Below, piece by piece: positions 50,478 through 58,606 of a stretch of DNA of 64,000 nucleotides. Location: assembly GCA_963763855.1 (NCBI GenBank), contig CAVXPU010000005.1, positions 1,302,001 to 1,366,000 of the forward strand, in the 5' to 3' direction. The position numbers were made by a program, and so were the translations under genes. Source of the DNA: JAIBCC01 sp963763855. GTDB taxonomy: Bacteria; Acidobacteriota; Blastocatellia; Pyrinomonadales; Pyrinomonadaceae. The notes below the pieces were generated by a model. The model had not been told where the DNA came from and did not search any database. It worked only from the letters and a program-made list of their open reading frames with translations. Numbering within the stretch: the stretch's first letter is position 1; every line of letters starts with the position of its first letter.

Positions 50478-50791
50478 TGGAATTAGGAATTTGGGATATC
50501 TTGAAGTCGCCCGTAGTTACAGAAAAATCAGTTTTATTGAAAGAGGCTACCAGCGAAGAAGGCGAAGGACAAGTATTAACTTTTCGTGTCGCACGCGGTG
50601 CAGCTAAAGAGGATATTCGTAAGGCTGTAGAAGAAATCTTCAATGTTAAGGTTTCGACCGTTCATACATTGAACTACAAAGGCAAAATTAAGCGACGCGG
50701 ACGAACACAAGGTCGTCGTCCAAATTGGAAGAAGGCTTACGTAACCTTGAAAAAAGGTGAGCCGATGGTTGATTACGCAGAAGCTATTTAA
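50477..50791 (+). CDS. rplW: Ribosomal protein L23
   Basis: Exit-site protein that docks trigger factor and the signal recognition particle; 104 residues. SPVVTEKSVLLKEATSEEG and ARGAAKEDIRKAVEEIFNV are diagnostic, as is KKAYVTLKKGE near the end. Translation is coupled to rplD by a one-base overlap. Confidence 0.96.
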   Translation: MELGIWDILKSPVVTEKSVLLKEATSEEGEGQVLTFRVARGAAKEDIRKAVEEIFNVKVSTVHTLNYKGKIKRRGRTQGRRPNWKKAYVTLKKGEPMVDYAEAI

Positions 50792-50793
50792 TT

Positions 50794-50821
50794 AGTGAAA
50801 AGTTGATAGTGAAAAGTGAAA
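50794..50821 (+). repeat. Heptamer array before rplB (AGTGAAA type)
   Basis: Four 7-nt units AGTGAAA, AGTTGAT, AGTGAAA, AGTGAAA directly after rplW. A decayed right arm (TTTCGCTATTCATTAACTCA, about 50836-50855) may complete an inverted element as in the other spacers. Confidence 0.65.
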
Positions 50822-50863
50822 AATTATTATATTGATTTCGCTATTCATTAACTCATTAGAATT

Positions 50864-51691
50864 ATGGGAATTAAAAAGTTAAAACCAACATCACCTGCGA
50901 GGCGTTACCAAACGTATCTGACGCGTGATGAATTGACTCCAAAAGCAAAACCCGAAAAATCTTTGCTTGAGCCAAAAATTAGAATTTCAGGACGCAATAA
51001 TGACGGGAGGATTACTGTTCGTCGGCGTGGCGGAGGACACAAACGTTTCTATCGAATAATTGATTTCAAACGTAACAAAATTGGTGTCCCCGGAAAGGTT
51101 TCGCAGATTGAATACGATCCGAATCGTTCAGCACATATTGCTTTGATTACATATCTTGACGGTGAAAAGCGGTACATTATCGCACCCGTTGGATTGGAAG
51201 TTGGAAAAACGATTTTGAGCGGTGCCGAGGCTGATATTTTGCCGGGAAATGCGTTGCCAATTAAGAATATTCCACTCGGAACACAGATTCATAATATTGA
51301 ATTACGCCCGGGCAAAGGTGGGCAGATGGCTCGTTCAGCAGGTTCGTTTGCACAATTGGTTGCAAAAGACGGAGATTTTGCACAGTTGCGGATGCCCTCA
51401 GGTGAAGTCAGAAGAGTTCCATTGGTTTGTATGGCGACGGTCGGACAAGTTGGAAATACTGAAAACGAAAATGTCAGCTTAGGTAAAGCAGGACGCTCAC
51501 GTTGGAAAGGTTTACGCCCGAAAGTTCGCGGTGTTGCGATGAATCCGGTAGATCACCCGCATGGTGGTGGTGAAGGTAAAACATCAGGCGGACGTCATCC
51601 AGTAACTCCTTGGGGACAACCAACACGAGGCTATAAAACTCGTAACAATAAACGCACCGACAACATGATCGTGCGTGATAGAAGAAAATAA
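50864..51691 (+). CDS. rplB: Ribosomal protein L2
   Basis: Large-subunit core protein of 275 residues, close to the peptidyl transferase centre. SGRNNDGRITVRRRGGGHKR is near 44 and AMNPVDHPHGGGEGKTSGG near 225; the histidine of the latter is essential in the family. rpsS follows after 3 bases. Confidence 0.98.
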   Translation: MGIKKLKPTSPARRYQTYLTRDELTPKAKPEKSLLEPKIRISGRNNDGRITVRRRGGGHKRFYRIIDFKRNKIGVPGKVSQIEYDPNRSAHIALITYLDGEKRYIIAPVGLEVGKTILSGAEADILPGNALPIKNIPLGTQIHNIELRPGKGGQMARSAGSFAQLVAKDGDFAQLRMPSGEVRRVPLVCMATVGQVGNTENENVSLGKAGRSRWKGLRPKVRGVAMNPVDHPHGGGEGKTSGGRHPVTPWGQPTRGYKTRNNKRTDNMIVRDRRK

Positions 51692-51694
51692 GAT

Positions 51695-51985
51695 ATGCCA
51701 CGTTCATTAAAGAAAGGACCTTTTATTGATTTAAGCGTCCAAAAAGTTATGAAGAGAATTGCCGAAGGCGGAAACAAACCGCAGGCAATTAAAACATGGT
51801 CGCGTCGTTCGACAATTACGCCTGATATGGTTGGTTTAACTTTCGGCGTACATAATGGAAAACGTCATATACCGGTTTATGTTACTGAAAATATGGTAGG
51901 TCATAAACTTGGAGAATTTTCACCAACCCGCACTTACAAAGGACATCCTGGAACCAAGGCGGAGAAGATGGCGAAGAGAAAATAG
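51695..51985 (+). CDS. rpsS: Ribosomal protein S19
   Basis: Small-subunit head protein of 96 residues. PRSLKKGPFIDLSVQKVM begins the protein and GHKLGEFSPTRTYKGH lies near the end; both are family hallmarks. rplV follows after 6 bases. Confidence 0.97.
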   Translation: MPRSLKKGPFIDLSVQKVMKRIAEGGNKPQAIKTWSRRSTITPDMVGLTFGVHNGKRHIPVYVTENMVGHKLGEFSPTRTYKGHPGTKAEKMAKRK

Positions 51986-51991
51986 AAGATT

Positions 51992-52474
51992 ATGGAAGCG
52001 ATTGCAAAAACAAGAAATTTGAAAGGTTCGCCGAGAAAAGCACGGCTCGTGATTGATTTAATTCGCGGAAGAAACGTTTCGCAAGCATTATCGATTTTGA
52101 AATTTACTGATAAACGAGCGGCTGATCCGATTGAAAAGACATTGCGTTCGGCTATTGCCAATGCAACTAATCTGGCGGAGAAGCAAAATATCGCGATTGA
52201 TCCTGACGATTTATTTGTAAAGTCATGTTTTGTTGACATGGGACCGCATAAAAATCGTCGTCGGATGAGACCTGCACCACAGGGAAGGGCTTATCGCGAG
52301 CAACGGCATTATTGTCATATCACAGTTTTGGTTTCGAGTGAAAAACCTGTTGAGAAGGTCAAAACTAAAGCTAGTAAAGAAGGCAAAACTGAAAAAACGG
52401 CGAAAGCAGAAGCTCCAGCCAAAACAACCGCTACCAAAACGACAACTAAAAAAGCGGTAAAAACGGAAGAATAA
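51992..52474 (+). CDS. rplV: Ribosomal protein L22 with basic C-terminal tail
   Basis: Tunnel-lining protein of 160 residues. The normal domain (to about residue 112) has KGSPRKARLVIDLIRG and RRMRPAPQGRAYREQRHY. About 45 further residues of Lys/Thr/Ala (KTKASKEGKTEKTAKAEA and onward) form an extra, probably disordered, tail outside the standard family length. Confidence 0.96.
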   Translation: MEAIAKTRNLKGSPRKARLVIDLIRGRNVSQALSILKFTDKRAADPIEKTLRSAIANATNLAEKQNIAIDPDDLFVKSCFVDMGPHKNRRRMRPAPQGRAYREQRHYCHITVLVSSEKPVEKVKTKASKEGKTEKTAKAEAPAKTTATKTTTKKAVKTEE

Positions 52475-52480
52475 GTTTTT

Positions 52481-53227
52481 ATGGGACAAAAAGTTCATCC
52501 ATACGGCTTTAGAGTCGGATATAACAAAGACTGGCATTCACATTGGTACGCCAAAAAAGAATTCGCCGAATATTTGGCAGAAGATTTACAGTTAAAACGT
52601 GATTTGAAAAAGCGTTTTACCGGAGCGGGAGTTTCACATATTGATGTAGAGCGTGCCGCGAATCGTTTGAAAATAATCATCTATACTTCACGCCCGGGAA
52701 TTATCATCGGACGTAAAGGTACTGAGATTGAAAAGCTCAAAGAAGATTTGTCGAAAAAGACCGGACGCGAAGTAATAGTTTCTATTCAGGAAATTACAAA
52801 GCCAGAATTAAACGGTCAGCTTCAAGCAGAGAAAATTGCTCAACAGCTTGAAAAACGGATTGCATTCCGAAGAGCCATGAGAAAAATCATGGAAGAATCG
52901 CAACGTTTTGGGGCAATGGGAATCAAAGTTATGATTGCCGGACGTTTGAACGGAGCTGAAATCGCACGAACTGAGTGGGCTTTGGAAGGACGGTTGCCAC
53001 TTCATACTTTAAGAGCAGATGTTGATTATGGATTTGCGGAAGCTCTGACAACATTTGGAATCATTGGTGTGAAAGTATGGATTTATCGCGGTGAAATTCT
53101 TGATCCGAATGCCTCAATGGCACGGGGAACAACTTCAGACCCGATCAACGAAGTAAAAGGCGAGAGAAGCGGAAGAAATGACAGAAGACCGCCCCGCCGA
53201 CGTGACAGAAACGATAATAGAGGATAA
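52481..53227 (+). CDS. rpsC: Ribosomal protein S3
   Basis: mRNA-entry protein of 248 residues. The KH domain contains SRPGIIIGRKGTEIEKLK; the C-terminal domain has RLNGAEIARTEWALEGRLP. A short Arg/Asp-rich tail (RSGRNDRRPPRRRDRNDN) ends the protein. Confidence 0.97.
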   Translation: MGQKVHPYGFRVGYNKDWHSHWYAKKEFAEYLAEDLQLKRDLKKRFTGAGVSHIDVERAANRLKIIIYTSRPGIIIGRKGTEIEKLKEDLSKKTGREVIVSIQEITKPELNGQLQAEKIAQQLEKRIAFRRAMRKIMEESQRFGAMGIKVMIAGRLNGAEIARTEWALEGRLPLHTLRADVDYGFAEALTTFGIIGVKVWIYRGEILDPNASMARGTTSDPINEVKGERSGRNDRRPPRRRDRNDNRG

Positions 53228-53236
53228 TTAATATTG

Positions 53237-53258
53237 GTTAATGATTTGAATCATTAAC
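53237..53258. other. Perfect hairpin between rpsC and rplP
   Basis: GTTAATGAT, loop TTGA, ATCATTAAC: a 9-bp perfect stem in a 51-base spacer. There is no T-run, so a terminator is unlikely; it may be an RNA processing or stability element. Confidence 0.5.
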
Positions 53259-53278
53259 AGATTACGAGGGTATTTATT

Positions 53279-53707
53279 ATGTTGATGCCGAAAAAGGTCA
53301 AACGCCGAAGAGTTCATAAAGGTCGTAATCGCGGTTTAGCTACACGCGGCGACAAACTGAACTTTGGTGATTTTGGACTGAAAACATTAGAGGCTGGTTG
53401 GATTACTGACCGTCAGATTGAGGCGGCTCGTATTGCTATGACTCGTCACATTAAACGTGGCGGTAAAATTTGGATTCGGATGTTTCCGGATAAACCAATT
53501 ACCAAAAAGCCAGCGGAAACCCGTATGGGAAGCGGTAAAGGTGCACCGGATCATTGGGTAGCAGTAGTTAAACCCGGACGGATTTTGTATGAAATTCAAG
53601 GTGTTAGTGAAGAACTGGCAAGATCAGCAATGGAATTAGCGGCACAGAAACTTCCTTTGAAAATGAAGTTTGTAACGCGTCAAGATTTGGAAGGAGGAAT
53701 TGTTTAA
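53279..53707 (+). CDS. rplP: Ribosomal protein L16
   Basis: Large-subunit protein near the A-site, 142 residues (or 140 from the Met at 53285). PKKVKRRRVHKGRNRGLATR and MRMGSGKGAPDHWVAVVKPG-like RMGSGKGAPDHWVAVVKPG identify it. The GAGGGTA site supports either start. Confidence 0.96.
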   Translation: MLMPKKVKRRRVHKGRNRGLATRGDKLNFGDFGLKTLEAGWITDRQIEAARIAMTRHIKRGGKIWIRMFPDKPITKKPAETRMGSGKGAPDHWVAVVKPGRILYEIQGVSEELARSAMELAAQKLPLKMKFVTRQDLEGGIV

Positions 53708-53708
53708 G

Positions 53709-53924
53709 ATGAAGACAAAAGAACAATTAGACCAACTTCGTACTATGTCAGTAGATGAATTGCGAGTACAGGCAGACAGCTTGAAAGAGTCGCTTTTTCG
53801 TCTGAAATTTCGTAAAACTTTAGGCGTTGGAGAATCAGTCAGCAGCATCAAACGCGAAAAGAAAACCTTGGCACGAGTCAACACATTGATTCGACAAAAA
53901 GAAATAGAGGCTCAAGCCAAATAG
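53709..53924 (+). CDS. rpmC: Ribosomal protein L29
   Basis: Exit-site protein of 71 residues. MSVDELRVQADSLKESLFRL and SVSSIKREKKTLARVNTLI are typical. It begins 1 base after the rplP stop. Confidence 0.95.
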   Translation: MKTKEQLDQLRTMSVDELRVQADSLKESLFRLKFRKTLGVGESVSSIKREKKTLARVNTLIRQKEIEAQAK

Positions 53925-53940
53925 TTTGAGAAATTAGAAA

Positions 53941-54390
53941 ATGGCAAGAAAGAAGAAAGAAGAAACGGTAGCAGAGGAAACGCAAATTGAAGCGACTACG
54001 GAAACGGCTGTTGAAGTTGTTGAAACACAAGCTGTAGAAGTGGTTGAAGAAGCAAAACCCTCGGAAGAAAAGCCTAAGAAAGCTAAAAAAACTGAAGCGG
54101 TGGTTGAAGTAACTGAAACCAAAGATAAAGGTGACGCATCTCGCGGGAGCCGGGCTCAAAGAGTTGGTGTAGTGACATCGGACAAAATGACGAAAACAGT
54201 TGTTGTCCGTGTTGACCGCTTGATCAAGCATCCAAAATATCGCCGATATGTACGCCGTAAAAAGCAGTTTATGGCACATGACGAATTGGGTTCGTCGATT
54301 GGCGACAAGGTGAAAATCGTTGAAACCAGACCGCTATCAGCCCGTAAACGCTGGCGTGTAGTTGAGATTGTACAAAAAGCAGCAAAATAA
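53941..54390 (+). CDS. rpsQ: Ribosomal protein S17 with acidic N-terminal extension
   Basis: Small-subunit primary binder of 149 residues, against about 85 usual for the family. The S17 domain starts near residue 65 (RAQRVGVVTSDKMTKTVVVR) and includes FMAHDELGSSIGDKVKI and RPLSARKRWRVVEI. Residues 1-64 are a Glu/Thr/Val-rich extension (EETVAEETQIEATTETAVE) with Lys at its end. An internal start would be possible only in a region without a ribosome site, so the long form seems real. Confidence 0.93.
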   Translation: MARKKKEETVAEETQIEATTETAVEVVETQAVEVVEEAKPSEEKPKKAKKTEAVVEVTETKDKGDASRGSRAQRVGVVTSDKMTKTVVVRVDRLIKHPKYRRYVRRKKQFMAHDELGSSIGDKVKIVETRPLSARKRWRVVEIVQKAAK

Positions 54391-54391
54391 A

Positions 54392-54449
54392 AGTCGGCAG
54401 TTGGCGGTTAGCAGTCGGATTTTCTGACCACCGACCACTGACCACTCAG
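54392..54449. repeat. Inverted heptamer element (AGTCGGC / CTGACCA type)
   Basis: Left arm: AGTCGGC, AGTTGGC, GGTTAGC, AGTCGGA (54392-54419). Right arm: CTGACCA, CCGACCA, CTGACCA and CTCAG (54424-54449). The arms are imperfect reverse complements. It lies between rpsQ and rplN. Confidence 0.85.
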
Positions 54450-54465
54450 ATGGAGTGAAAAAATT

Positions 54466-54834
54466 ATGATTCAGATGCAGACCTCGTTGGTGGTCGCAGA
54501 CAATTCAGGTGCAAAGAGAGTTGAGATGATCAACTCAATTGGCGGTTCTACAGGAAAAACAGCAACTCTTGGTGACAAAATCAAAGTTGCAGTTAAAGAA
54601 GCAGCACCCGAAGGAACGGCAAAAAAAGGTAAAGTTTATAGTGCGGTAATTGTCAGAACTCGCAAAGAAGTGCGACGAAAAGACGGAACTTACATTCGCT
54701 TTGACGAAAATGCAGCAGTTTTGATTAAAGATGACGGTACGCCGATCGGAACACGGGTTTTTGGACCAGTTGCCCGCGAATTGCGTGACAAAAACTTTAT
54801 GAAGATTGTTTCGCTCGCACCGGAGGTTATTTAA
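54466..54834 (+). CDS. rplN: Ribosomal protein L14
   Basis: Interface protein of 122 residues. MIQMQTSLVVADNSGAKR opens it and FDENAAVLIKDDGTPIGTRV lies near 85; both are diagnostic. rplX follows after 3 bases. Confidence 0.97.
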   Translation: MIQMQTSLVVADNSGAKRVEMINSIGGSTGKTATLGDKIKVAVKEAAPEGTAKKGKVYSAVIVRTRKEVRRKDGTYIRFDENAAVLIKDDGTPIGTRVFGPVARELRDKNFMKIVSLAPEVI

Positions 54835-54837
54835 GTA

Positions 54838-55263
54838 ATGAAAACTGTAAAAAAAGGAACAATTAGAGCCAAAATCAAAAAAGGCGATACGGTTGTTTTC
54901 ATTGCCGGAAAGGAATATAACCGCTACGACACAAACGGAAAACGTAATCCGTATCGTGGTCAGGTGATTCAGGTTGATCCGCGTAATGGAAAAGTTAAGG
55001 TTGAAGGGGCAATGATTGTCAAAAAACACCGCAAAGCCGTTCCGCAGATGAATATCGAAGGCGGCATTATTGAGAAAGAAGCGTGGGTTGATATTTCAAA
55101 TGTATCGTTGCTTGATCCTGAAACAGGCAAGCCTACACGCATTAACTATGAAATTCGTGACGGAGTCAAAGTTCGGGTTGCAAAAAGTGGAAAAGTAATC
55201 GGCGAAGTCGCCAAAACCGAAAAAAAAGCAACCAAGAAAGCTGATAAGAAAACGGAAGAATAA
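54838..55263 (+). CDS. rplX: Ribosomal protein L24 with basic tail
   Basis: Assembly-initiating large-subunit protein of 141 residues. A KOW motif (KIKKGDTVVFIAGKEYNR) is near the start and DPETGKPTRINYEIRDGVKV follows later. The last 25 residues (EKKATKKADKKTEE) form an extra basic tail like that of L22. Confidence 0.95.
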   Translation: MKTVKKGTIRAKIKKGDTVVFIAGKEYNRYDTNGKRNPYRGQVIQVDPRNGKVKVEGAMIVKKHRKAVPQMNIEGGIIEKEAWVDISNVSLLDPETGKPTRINYEIRDGVKVRVAKSGKVIGEVAKTEKKATKKADKKTEE

Positions 55264-55327
55264 TTTGATTTAGTTTTGGTAACGCTGAAGATTAACGATT
55301 TTTGAGCGAGTCCCAACAATAAAAGAA

Positions 55328-55867
55328 ATGGCAAGATTAAAAGAAAAATATCGTACAGTAATTGCTCCGGCACTCGCCAAAGAGTTTGGAATTGAAAATC
55401 CAATGGCGATTCCGAAGATTACAAAAGTTGTTGTCAACATGGGTATGGGTGAGGCTATCAGCAACGCTAAAATACTTGACACAGCAACAGATGAATTGAA
55501 GTCGATTACAGGTCAAAAGCCTGTTGTCACTAAAGCAAAAAAGTCAATCGCATCGTTCAAATTGCGTCAAGGCATGAATATCGGCACAATGGTAACTTTG
55601 CGTGGAGACAGAATGTTTGAATTTCTTGACAGATTGATTTCAGTAGCACTGCCGCGAGTACGCGATTTTCGCGGAGTTTCAGCGAAAGCTTTCGATGGTC
55701 GGGGAAATTACACTCTTGGAGTTAAAGAACAGTTGATTTTTCCTGAAATTGATTTTAACAAGGTTGATAAAACCCGCGGGATGAACATTTCAATCGTCAC
55801 TACCGCAAAAAATGACGAACAGGCACGAGCTTTATTAAAAGCACTCGGAATGCCTTTCAGACAATAA
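55328..55867 (+). CDS. rplE: Ribosomal protein L5
   Basis: 5S rRNA-binding protein of 179 residues. PKITKVVVNMGMGEAISNAK is near 35 and GNYTLGVKEQLIFPEIDFNK near 125, as expected. Normal length. Confidence 0.97.
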   Translation: MARLKEKYRTVIAPALAKEFGIENPMAIPKITKVVVNMGMGEAISNAKILDTATDELKSITGQKPVVTKAKKSIASFKLRQGMNIGTMVTLRGDRMFEFLDRLISVALPRVRDFRGVSAKAFDGRGNYTLGVKEQLIFPEIDFNKVDKTRGMNISIVTTAKNDEQARALLKALGMPFRQ

Positions 55868-55871
55868 GTTT

Positions 55872-56177
55872 ATGGCAAAAATAAGTAAGGTCGTCAAAAA
55901 CGAAAAACGCCAAAAAATGGTTGCAAAATTTGCTTCCAAACGTGCGGAATTAAAGAAAGCTATCAACAATCCTAAATCGAGCGTTGAAGAAGTGGATGCA
56001 GCAGTTATTAAATTGCAGAAAATGCCGCGTGATGCTAGTAAAGTTCGCGTTCGCAATAGATGTTCACAATCGGGTCGTCCGCGTGGATTCTTGCGTAAAT
56101 TTGGCATTTCACGTATTGCACTAAGAGACTTAGCACTCAAGGGACAAATCCCTGGTGTTGTTAAATCTAGCTGGTAA
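55872..56177 (+). CDS. rpsN: Ribosomal protein S14, long zinc-free type
   Basis: Small-subunit head protein of 101 residues. RNRCSQSGRPRGFLRKFGIS is the family signature; only one cysteine is present, so this is the long zinc-independent form. It starts 4 bases after rplE. Confidence 0.95.
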   Translation: MAKISKVVKNEKRQKMVAKFASKRAELKKAINNPKSSVEEVDAAVIKLQKMPRDASKVRVRNRCSQSGRPRGFLRKFGISRIALRDLALKGQIPGVVKSSW

Positions 56178-56242
56178 GGTTTTAGATATTCAGTAGTCAG
56201 TTTTTAACTGAAACCTGATATATATTTTGGAGTAAAATAAGA

Positions 56243-56635
56243 ATGACAGATCCAATAGCCGATATGCTGACGCGAACACGCAATGCGATTGCAGCAAAAC
56301 ATACGCGTGTTGACATACCGGGTTCGAAGCTAAAGATAGAGATTGCCCGCATCTTGAAAGAAGAAGGTTACATCAATAATTACGTAACCAAAGGTGAAGG
56401 CGTAAAATATTCGATACGTATTTTCTTGCGATATGATGCAAAAGGGGAATCCTCTATTACGCATTTGGCAAGAGTATCATCACCGGGAAGAAGAGTTTAT
56501 GTCGGTTCAGGCGAAATTCCAAAAGTTCTCGGCGGTTACGGAATCAATATCATTTCCACATCCAAAGGATTAATGAGTGGAAAAAAAGCCCGTTATGAAA
56601 AAATGGGTGGTGAGATTTTGGCACAAATTTACTAA
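56243..56635 (+). CDS. rpsH: Ribosomal protein S8
   Basis: 16S-binding protein, 130 residues, that represses the spc operon in E. coli. DPIADMLTRTRNAIAAKH begins it and GIVSTSKGLMS-like IISTSKGLMSGKKARYE lies near the end. Confidence 0.96.
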   Translation: MTDPIADMLTRTRNAIAAKHTRVDIPGSKLKIEIARILKEEGYINNYVTKGEGVKYSIRIFLRYDAKGESSITHLARVSSPGRRVYVGSGEIPKVLGGYGINIISTSKGLMSGKKARYEKMGGEILAQIY

Positions 56636-56643
56636 ATAGATTC

Positions 56644-56664
56644 CAAATTGCAACTTTCAAATTC
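56644..56664 (+). repeat. Short heptamer run before rplF
   Basis: Three 7-nt units CAAATTG, CAACTTT, CAAATTC in the rpsH-rplF spacer; no clear inverted arm. Probably a decayed member of the heptamer family. Confidence 0.4.
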
Positions 56665-56712
56665 TGAAACGTAATGAATAGTGCATTTGGTAACTCGGAT
56701 TGAAGAGGAATT

Positions 56713-57273
56713 ATGTCTCGTGTTGGAAAAAAACCGATATCAATACCATCGGGAGTAGAAGTTAAAATTAACAGCATGGATTTGGAAGTAAAAGGACCGA
56801 AAGGCACTTTGAAGTCTCCAATTCCAGATGGCGTTAGTTTCAAGATTGAAGATGGTTCACTCATTGCCGAACGTTCGGGCGACGACAAAGCTGCATTTCA
56901 TGGCTTGGGACGTGCCTTGGCAAATAACGCAATTGTTGGTGTAACTGAAGGTTTCAAGAAGGATATGGACGTTGTTGGCGTTGGTTACAAAGCCGATGTT
57001 CAAGGTAAGAAGATTGTTTTTGCACTTGGCTATTCCCATCCGATAGAGTTTCCTCTGCCTGATGGAATTGAAGCCAAGGCTGAAAGAGTTCAAACAAAAA
57101 CAGCGATCAATCAATATCAGCTGACTTTGACATTAACTGGAATTGACAAGCAAAAACTCGGACAGGTTTGTGCTGAATTAAACCGACTTCGTAAACCTGA
57201 TGCTTACAAAGGTAAAGGCATTCGATATGCTGACAAGGTTTATAGATTGAAACCCGGTAAAACCGGAAAATAA
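56713..57273 (+). CDS. rplF: Ribosomal protein L6
   Basis: Large-subunit protein of 186 residues made of two similar domains. SRVGKKPISIPSGVEVKI opens it; GIDKQKLGQVCAELNRLRKP and YKGKGIRYADKVYRLKPGK close it. Confidence 0.97.
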   Translation: MSRVGKKPISIPSGVEVKINSMDLEVKGPKGTLKSPIPDGVSFKIEDGSLIAERSGDDKAAFHGLGRALANNAIVGVTEGFKKDMDVVGVGYKADVQGKKIVFALGYSHPIEFPLPDGIEAKAERVQTKTAINQYQLTLTLTGIDKQKLGQVCAELNRLRKPDAYKGKGIRYADKVYRLKPGKTGK

Positions 57274-57336
57274 TTTCAGATATGAGTGGAAAACAAGTAC
57301 GCTCGTAATTCTGAAAGCGAAATCAAAAATAAGAAT

Positions 57337-57723
57337 ATGGCAAGTAAAAGTAGAGCAGATATTCGTCGTGCAGTTCACAGCCGAATTCGCAAGAAAGTTC
57401 GCGGAACTGCAGAGCGTCCACGCCTAGCGATTTTTCGTAGCGTCAGTCACATTTATGCACAGATAATTGATGATGATAACGGGAAAACGTTCGTAAGTGC
57501 GGGCACGACTGAAAAATCCTTGAATATAAAGTCAGGTGGAAACGTTGAAGCCGCGTCTAAAGTTGGGCAGGCGATTGCCGAGCGTGCTTTAGCGGCAGGT
57601 ATTTCAAATGTAGTTTTTGATCGCGGTGGATATGTATTTCACGGGCGGGTCAAGGCATTAATTGATGCAAGCCGGGAAGCAGGTTTGAACAAGTCGGAAA
57701 AAGAAGAAAGTAATGAAAACTAA
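57337..57723 (+). CDS. rplR: Ribosomal protein L18
   Basis: 5S rRNA-binding protein of 128 residues. RPRLAIFRSVSHIYAQIIDD and VFDRGGYVFHGRVKALIDA are typical. I chose the ATG at 57337 (MASKSRADIRRAV); a start 51 bases earlier adds an unrelated stretch. Its end overlaps rpsE by 11 bases. Confidence 0.95.
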   Translation: MASKSRADIRRAVHSRIRKKVRGTAERPRLAIFRSVSHIYAQIIDDDNGKTFVSAGTTEKSLNIKSGGNVEAASKVGQAIAERALAAGISNVVFDRGGYVFHGRVKALIDASREAGLNKSEKEESNEN

Positions 57724-58222
57724 TAAACAACGCATTTCTGCACAAAACTTGATATTGAAAGACCAATTGATTTCAATCAATCGGGTGACGAAAGTTGTAA
57801 AGGGTGGTAAAAATATGTCTTTTGCCGCGTTAGTAGTCATCGGAGATGAAGCAGGTCATGTTGGTTTTGGAACGGGTAAAGCAAAAGAAGTTCCAAATGC
57901 GATCAAAAAAGCTGTTGAGGCTGCCAAAAAGAATTTGATACGTGTTCCATTGATTGAAGGAACGTTGCCGCATCCGATTATTGGTCGTTACGGAGCTGGA
58001 CGAGTATTGCTTAAACCAGCTTCTGAAGGAACCGGTGTTATTGCAGGTGGAGCTGTAAGAGCTGTTTTGCAATCAGTCGGCGTTCATAATATCAGGACAA
58101 AAATTCTCGGATCAAACAATCCGCACAACGTTATTCGTGCAACTTTTGATGGTTTGACAAGAATGAAAGACCCGGTTGAAGTTGCTCGTCTGCGTGGTAA
58201 GCAAGTGGAAGATTTATTGTAA
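57713..58222 (+). CDS. rpsE: Ribosomal protein S5
   Basis: Accuracy-related small-subunit protein of 169 residues. RVTKVVKGGKNMSFAALVVI and HNIRTKILGSNNPHNVIRAT are diagnostic. It starts inside the end of rplR (11-base overlap), which implies coupled translation. Confidence 0.97.
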   Translation: MKTNKQRISAQNLILKDQLISINRVTKVVKGGKNMSFAALVVIGDEAGHVGFGTGKAKEVPNAIKKAVEAAKKNLIRVPLIEGTLPHPIIGRYGAGRVLLKPASEGTGVIAGGAVRAVLQSVGVHNIRTKILGSNNPHNVIRATFDGLTRMKDPVEVARLRGKQVEDLL

Positions 58223-58306
58223 TTTAAGATTTGCGAAATCTTAAAAGCGGCAGATTGACTGTAACGCTTTTTGATTAAAAGCGAATTGAAATTCGGAAAC
58301 AAAAAC

Positions 58307-58510
58307 ATGGCTAAGAAGAAAGAAGAAAATCAAACCGAGAAGATTAAAATTCAATATTACAGAAGTTCTATTGGTTATTCGCAAAAACAGAAAGACGTAG
58401 TCAGAAGTTTGGGAATTACCAAGCTGAATCAAGTTGTGGAAAAAATGGATAACGCCGCAATGCGGGGTGTGGTTTCAAAAGTTCCGCATCTATTGAGAAT
58501 AGTAGATTAA
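58307..58510 (+). CDS. rpmD: Ribosomal protein L30
   Basis: Small large-subunit protein, 67 residues from the ATG at 58307. KIKIQYYRSSIGYSQKQKDV and SLGITKLNQVVEKMDNAAMR fit the family; a Lys/Glu-rich start (MAKKKEENQTEK) is slightly longer than usual. Confidence 0.94.
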   Translation: MAKKKEENQTEKIKIQYYRSSIGYSQKQKDVVRSLGITKLNQVVEKMDNAAMRGVVSKVPHLLRIVD

Positions 58511-58522
58511 TATTGTTGATGC

Positions 58523-58591
58523 TTAATTGTTAATGGTTAATAGTTAATTGCGGTCGCGAACTTCAATTGACGATTAACCATTAACAATTAA
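58523..58591. repeat. Four-by-four inverted heptamer element (TTAATGG type)
   Basis: Left arm: TTAATTG, TTAATGG, TTAATAG, TTAATTG (58523-58550). Right arm: CAATTGA, CGATTAA, CCATTAA, CAATTAA (58564-58591). The arms are close reverse complements around GCGAACTT-type spacer. It fills the rpmD-rplO gap. Confidence 0.9.
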
Positions 58592-58606
58592 CGAATTGAG
58601 GGAAAA

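Noticed and set aside
53237..53258. Terminator between rpsC and rplP
   Set aside because: The hairpin is perfect but AT-rich with no following T-run, and the operon clearly continues.
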